Assembly: GCA_022712075.1 (NCBI GenBank)
Contig: JALAHE010000177.1
Location: forward strand, 1-9,085
Reading direction: 5' to 3'
Origin: Galactobacter sp.
GTDB taxonomy: Bacteria; Actinomycetota; Actinomycetes; Actinomycetales; Micrococcaceae
Length of the DNA stretch: 9,085 bases
Below the pieces are notes generated by a model that was not told where the DNA came from, did not search any database, and saw only the letters and a program-made list of their open reading frames with translations. Position numbers and translations under genes: made by a program. Shown here piece by piece: positions 6,210 through 9,085 of the stretch. Position 1 is the first letter of the stretch, and every line of letters begins with the position of its first letter.

Positions 6210-6251
6210 GCTTGCTTGCTCGCCCGGGCGCTTTGATGCCCGACGACGCGT

Positions 6252-6283
6252 GAAGGGGCGGTGCCGAACGGTACCGCCCCTTC
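6252..6283. terminator. Shared bidirectional terminator hairpin between convergent genes
   Basis: GAAGGGGCGGTGCC (6252-6265) pairs with GGTACCGCCCCTTC (6270-6283) around a GAAC loop. This gives a 14-bp stem with a single G-U type mismatch. It lies 42 nt after the aldehyde dehydrogenase stop and 4 nt after the LacI-family gene stop. T-tracts are weak on both sides, as is common in high-GC actinobacteria, so efficiency is uncertain, but position and stability fit a shared terminator. Confidence 0.8.
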
Positions 6284-6287
6284 GGCG

Positions 6288-7307
6288 TTAGCCCCGGCGG
6301 CTAGAGCCGCGGCGACGGTAACGGGAGGCGAGCAGCACCGGCTCCCGGGGCGGGGCGCCGTCGAGCACCGACGCAAGCATGCCCACGAGCGCTGAGCCGA
6401 GCTCCTCCGGCTGCAGGTCGACGGCGGAGATGGCCGGGCGCGCGGTGCGGGCCTGCTCGGCGTCCGATCCCGTCGCCAGGAGGAGGTCCTCCGGGCACCG
6501 CACGCCGGCCTCGGCCAGCCCCTCGGCCACGCCGGCCGCGTGCCGGCCCGTCAGGCAGAAGATCGCGTCCGGGGCACCGTGTTCGAGGAGGCTCGGAACC
6601 AGCGCACGGCCGCCCTCGGTGCCAGCACCCTCCGGGAGATGGAAAAGAACCGGCGCCCGTCCAGTGTCGGCACACCACGAGCGGTAGATCTCCTCGCTCT
6701 CCAGATTCCACGCATCCTGCGCCGTGCCTCCCACATAGGTCACGCGATCCACGCGGGCGCGGTCGAGGTCGGCGAGCGCCGCCCGTGTCCCCCGGTCATC
6801 GTTGGCGACCCAGGTCGCGACGTCCGGATGGGACGGATCTTGGCCGAGCGTGACGTACGGGATGCCGTGGCCGCGCAGCAGCTCGATCACCGGATCGTCC
6901 CTGACCGGGTTCATCACGATGTAGCCGTCGAGGGACAACGCCAGCGGGGGTAGCGGGGTGCGGGTCAGGTCCGGCAGCAGCATCAGCCCGAGCCCGGCGT
7001 CGAGGGCGGCAGTCGCCGCCGAGGAGGCCACGCGCAGGAACACGTCGACGCCCTCCGGCCGGTACTCGCCGAGGGCGTCCAGGGGCCGGATCACGAAGCC
7101 CACCACGCCCAGGGGCGCCCGCCGCAGGCCGCGCGCGAGGGCGTCGGCCCGATAGTTCATCGACGCCGCGACGGCCTTGATGTGTTCCCGCGTCTCGGCG
7201 CTCAGCGTGCCCTTGCCGTTGATGGCGTGGGACACCGCCGTGACCGACACCCCGGCGCGCCGGGCGACGTCGCGAATCGTGACCCCGCCGCGCTGTTGCG
7301 TGCCCAT
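6288..7307 (-). CDS. LacI-family transcriptional regulator
   Basis: DNA-binding regulator, 339 residues, the family length. The N-terminal helix-turn-helix is at 9-30 (VTIRDVARRAGVSVTAVSHA), then NGKGTLSAETREHI, and the hinge helix ALARGLRR is at 56-63. A periplasmic-binding-protein-like effector domain follows: GVVGFVIRP at 67-75, DGYIVMNP at 127-134, a VTLGQD strand near 152, VANDDRG at 167-173 and the DLQPEELG tail. The recognition helix has Ser-His where Ser-Arg or Ser-Tyr is common. The C-terminus is very basic (RYRRRGSSRRG). The start at 7307 is set by GGAGG six nt upstream; an ATG at 7511 in the same frame would overlap the divergent gene and is rejected. It is divergent from the C45 hydrolase gene, with a palindromic operator between, so it probably represses itself and the hydrolase-transporter pair. 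The effector is unknown. Confidence 0.95.
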   Translation of the reverse strand: MGTQQRGGVTIRDVARRAGVSVTAVSHAINGKGTLSAETREHIKAVAASMNYRADALARGLRRAPLGVVGFVIRPLDALGEYRPEGVDVFLRVASSAATAALDAGLGLMLLPDLTRTPLPPLALSLDGYIVMNPVRDDPVIELLRGHGIPYVTLGQDPSHPDVATWVANDDRGTRAALADLDRARVDRVTYVGGTAQDAWNLESEEIYRSWCADTGRAPVLFHLPEGAGTEGGRALVPSLLEHGAPDAIFCLTGRHAAGVAEGLAEAGVRCPEDLLLATGSDAEQARTARPAISAVDLQPEELGSALVGMLASVLDGAPPREPVLLASRYRRRGSSRRG

Positions 7308-7348
7308 CGCGCACCTCCCTCGAAGACCAACTGCGAACCAGGATTGCA

Positions 7349-7360
7349 TAAAACGTTTTA
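7349..7360. promoter_or_regulatory. LacI-family operator palindrome TAAAACGTTTTA
   Basis: A perfect 12-bp palindrome with the central CG step typical of LacI/GalR-family operators, in an AT-rich patch of the spacer between the regulator (start 7307) and the C45 gene (start 7423). The partner hinge-helix leucine of the family inserts at that CG step. Most likely the regulator's own operator controlling both directions. Confidence 0.75.
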
Positions 7361-7372
7361 CGTCCCTAGCTT

Positions 7373-7388
7373 CGTGACGGACATCACG
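7373..7388. promoter_or_regulatory. CRP/GlxR-type site (GTGA-N6-TCAC) upstream of the C45 gene
   Basis: CGTGACGGACATCACG matches the CRP/FNR-family consensus TGTGA-N6-TCACA except at the two outermost bases. Its centre is 26 nt from the centre of the LacI-type palindrome. It suggests cAMP-type global control combined with the local regulator. No confident -35/-10 pair was found in this spacer, so activation versus repression cannot be judged. Confidence 0.45.
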
Positions 7389-7422
7389 GCCCGCCCGTCG
7401 GGAACGAAGGAAAGAAACACCC

Positions 7423-8484
7423 ATGCAGCTACACCGCTTCAGCGACACCAGCCCCACCGCGCTCACCCGGGGGCAGGCCCTCGGCGACGCCCACGCGGCC
7501 GAGGTGCGCACCGCCTCCGCGCTCTATCGGGACTTCTTCCGCCACCTCGGCCTCGCCGACGCCCGCGTCGAGGCGCTGGCCCTCGGTGCCCACGAGGCCC
7601 TGGCCGCATGGCGCCCCCTCCTGGCCCGCGAGCTCGAGGCCCTCGCCGACGCGTGCGGGCTGCCCGTCTGGCAGGTTCAGGCCGTCAACGCCAGGACCGA
7701 GATCCTGGCGGCCGCCGGCGCGGCGGGCCACGAATGCTCCACCCTCGCCACGGTCGTGGACGGCGAGCCGGTGACGATGCAGACCTGGGATTGGCACGCG
7801 GATCTGGTCCCGGACGGGTTGCTGCACGCGTGGCTCGGCGACGCCGGGCTGCGCGTGAAGAGCTTCACGGAGTTCGGCGCCCAGGCGAAGATCGGCGTCA
7901 ACAGCGCGGGCCTCGGGCTGCATTTCAACATCCTGTCCCACAGCAGCGACAGCGGCGAGGACGGGGTCCCCGTCCACTCGATTGCCCGCGCGGTGCTGGA
8001 TGAGGCCGAGTCGCTCGAGGCGGCGACCCAGATCGCCTCCTCGGCACCGGCGAGCGCCTCCAGCAGCCTCACCGTGATCGATGCCAGCGACACCCCGCGC
8101 GTCGCGGCCCTCGAGGTCTCCCCCGAGGGAACCGCCTTGGTGCACGCCATCGGCGGAACCCTCCTGCACACCAACCACTTCCTTGACCCAGCTCTCGCCT
8201 CCGGCGACACCATTCCCGACGAGTCGCAGACGCTTCAGCGTTTCGCCGCCCTGGAGGAAGGCCTGGCCCGGATCGGCGCGGCGCGCAGCACCGAGGCCGG
8301 CCACGTCGCCGCCGCGCTGCTCGGCGACACCGCGGAGTCTTCGGTCCTGTGCTTCCACCCGGACCCGGCGGCGGCGCCGGAAAACCGCTGGGACACGCTC
8401 CTGACCATCGCCCTCGAGCCGCGCGCGTTCCGCGTTGCGGCCTCCCCCTCCGCTCCCTCATCCCCTCGATTCAGCGCCTTCTGA
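7423..8484 (+). CDS. C45-family autoproteolytic acyltransferase/hydrolase (Ntn fold)
   Basis: Relative of penicillin acyltransferase (IAT) and insect carcinine hydrolase (Tan). Such enzymes are made as precursors, cut themselves before a cysteine and then use that cysteine to hydrolyse or transfer N-acyl groups. The protein has 353 residues. The expected nucleophile is Cys105 in GHECSTLA, so cleavage would fall between Glu104 and Cys105. Asp123 in TWDWH is 18 residues on, the same spacing as Cys103 and Asp121 of fungal IAT. Other family-like segments are IGVNSAGLGLHFNIL at 157-171 and LLHTNHF near 247-253. No signal peptide is seen, so it is cytoplasmic. The ribosome site AAGGAAAG lies a little far upstream (about 8 nt after AAAG). 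It is co-oriented with an MHS symporter 25 nt downstream and probably controlled by the divergent LacI protein. The substrate is unknown; an N-acyl amine or amide is inferred from the family. Confidence 0.87.
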   Translation: MQLHRFSDTSPTALTRGQALGDAHAAEVRTASALYRDFFRHLGLADARVEALALGAHEALAAWRPLLARELEALADACGLPVWQVQAVNARTEILAAAGAAGHECSTLATVVDGEPVTMQTWDWHADLVPDGLLHAWLGDAGLRVKSFTEFGAQAKIGVNSAGLGLHFNILSHSSDSGEDGVPVHSIARAVLDEAESLEAATQIASSAPASASSSLTVIDASDTPRVAALEVSPEGTALVHAIGGTLLHTNHFLDPALASGDTIPDESQTLQRFAALEEGLARIGAARSTEAGHVAAALLGDTAESSVLCFHPDPAAAPENRWDTLLTIALEPRAFRVAASPSAPSSPRFSAF

Positions 8485-8509
8485 TTCATCCCTCGCACTA
8501 GGAGTTCGC

Positions 8510-9085
8510 ATGTCATCGCCCACCCCTCCCGACACCGCCACCGCGCCGTCCGGCGGCGCCCACGCCACGACTGCCAAGGCCTCGCCCGGCCGCACCTTCA
8601 TGGTCTCCGGCCTCGGTACGGCCCTGGAGTACTACGACTTCTCCATCTACGGCCTGGCGGCGGCACTGGTCTTCCCCGCCGTCTTCTTCCCCAACCTGAG
8701 CCCCATGGTCGGTAGCCTCGTCGCCTTCGCCGCCTTCGGTGTCGGCTTCATCGCGCGCCCGCTGGGCGGCATCGTGCTTGGCCACCTCGGCGACCGCATC
8801 GGTCGCAAGCCGGTCCTCGTCGCCACCCTGATCGTCATGGGCGCGTGCACCTTCCTCATCGGCTGCCTGCCGGGCGCCGCGGTGCTCGGCAACGCCGCCG
8901 CCGTCATCCTGGTGGCGCTGCGCCTGCTGCAGGGCTTCGCTGCCGGCGGCGAGTGGGGCGGCGCCTCGCTCGTGGGCATCGAGGGTGCACCGGAGGGCAA
9001 GCGCGGCCTCTGGGGCAGCTTCACCTCCATGGGCATCGGCCTCGGCACGCTGCTCGGCACCAGCGGGTTCGCCATCGGCTCCGCC
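8510..9085 (+). CDS. MFS transporter, metabolite:H+ symporter (MHS) type (3' end outside window)
   Basis: Inner-membrane proton-coupled importer; 192 codons are visible. After about 28 hydrophilic residues the chain has the MHS-type opening GLGTALEYYDFSIYG at 34-48. The MFS motif A loop GHLGDRIGRK follows at 91-100, then the characteristic RLLQGFAAGGEWGG at 138-151, a signature of the ProP/KgtP/ShiA group. Hydrophobic segments lie at about 47-60, 68-90, 102-120 and 128-147, and another begins near 172. The start at 8510 has AGGAG 5 nt upstream. The gap to the C45 gene is 25 nt with no terminator visible, so the two are probably one transcript and this protein would import the hydrolase substrate or export its product. 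MHS members carry carboxylates, osmolytes and aromatic acids; which one applies here is not readable. It is cut only by the window edge. Confidence 0.92.
   Translation, partial: MSSPTPPDTATAPSGGAHATTAKASPGRTFMVSGLGTALEYYDFSIYGLAAALVFPAVFFPNLSPMVGSLVAFAAFGVGFIARPLGGIVLGHLGDRIGRKPVLVATLIVMGACTFLIGCLPGAAVLGNAAAVILVALRLLQGFAAGGEWGGASLVGIEGAPEGKRGLWGSFTSMGIGLGTLLGTSGFAIGSA

Noticed and set aside
7344..7372. Possible promoter TTGCAT-17-TAGCTT for the C45 gene
   Set aside because: Each hexamer matches consensus at only 3 of 6 positions. It is too weak to list, although the spacing is right and the palindrome would lie between the hexamers.
7308..7511. Upstream in-frame ATG giving a 407-residue LacI protein
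   Set aside because: It would overlap the C45 gene and its operator region. GGAGG before 7307 and the usual helix-turn-helix position near the N-terminus fix the shorter start.
1..9085. CRISPR arrays, tRNA or rRNA genes, insertion sequences and attachment sites
   Set aside because: No regularly spaced repeats, cloverleaf-like sequences, transposase-like frames or terminal inverted repeats were seen. Every spacer is short and explained by promoters, operators or hairpins.

Overview
The window looks like chromosomal DNA of a high-GC actinobacterium. G or C is strongly preferred at third codon positions in almost every gene, Shine-Dalgarno sequences are clear, and a LacI-type regulator and a Tat-type lipoprotein are present. 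A lineage within Micrococcales or its neighbours is plausible, but nothing here fixes the genus. There are no RNA genes, insertion sequences or CRISPR arrays, and no gene-free stretch longer than about 210 bases.

Left half, minus strand (4511 down to 1): one apparent operon. It encodes a Tat/lipobox substrate-binding protein, two inner-membrane permeases and an ATPase, which together form a complete NitT/TauT (SsuABC/TauABC-like) ABC importer. A zinc-dependent alcohol dehydrogenase starts 2 nt after the ATPase and runs off the left edge. The binding protein has no stop codon where one is expected, and the spacer after it holds very stable hairpins.

Middle, plus strand (4719-6209): a divergently transcribed NAD(P)-dependent aldehyde dehydrogenase of the phenylacetaldehyde-dehydrogenase-like type. 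The 207-nt divergent spacer contains two good sigma70-type promoters that overlap each other almost completely, plus several dyads. Importer, alcohol dehydrogenase and aldehyde dehydrogenase together suggest uptake of a small substrate and its oxidation from alcohol to aldehyde to acid. The substrate is not readable from the sequence.

Right half: the aldehyde dehydrogenase converges on a LacI-family regulator (minus, 6288-7307) across a strong shared terminator hairpin. Divergent from the regulator are a C45-family autoproteolytic acyltransferase/hydrolase (7423-8484) and the first 192 codons of an MHS-type MFS symporter (from 8510, off the right edge). Their shared spacer carries a perfect LacI-type palindrome with central CG and a CRP/GlxR-like GTGA-N6-TCAC site. 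This half reads as a compact regulator-hydrolase-transporter module, possibly for using an N-acylated or amide compound. Whether it is metabolically linked to the left half is unknown.
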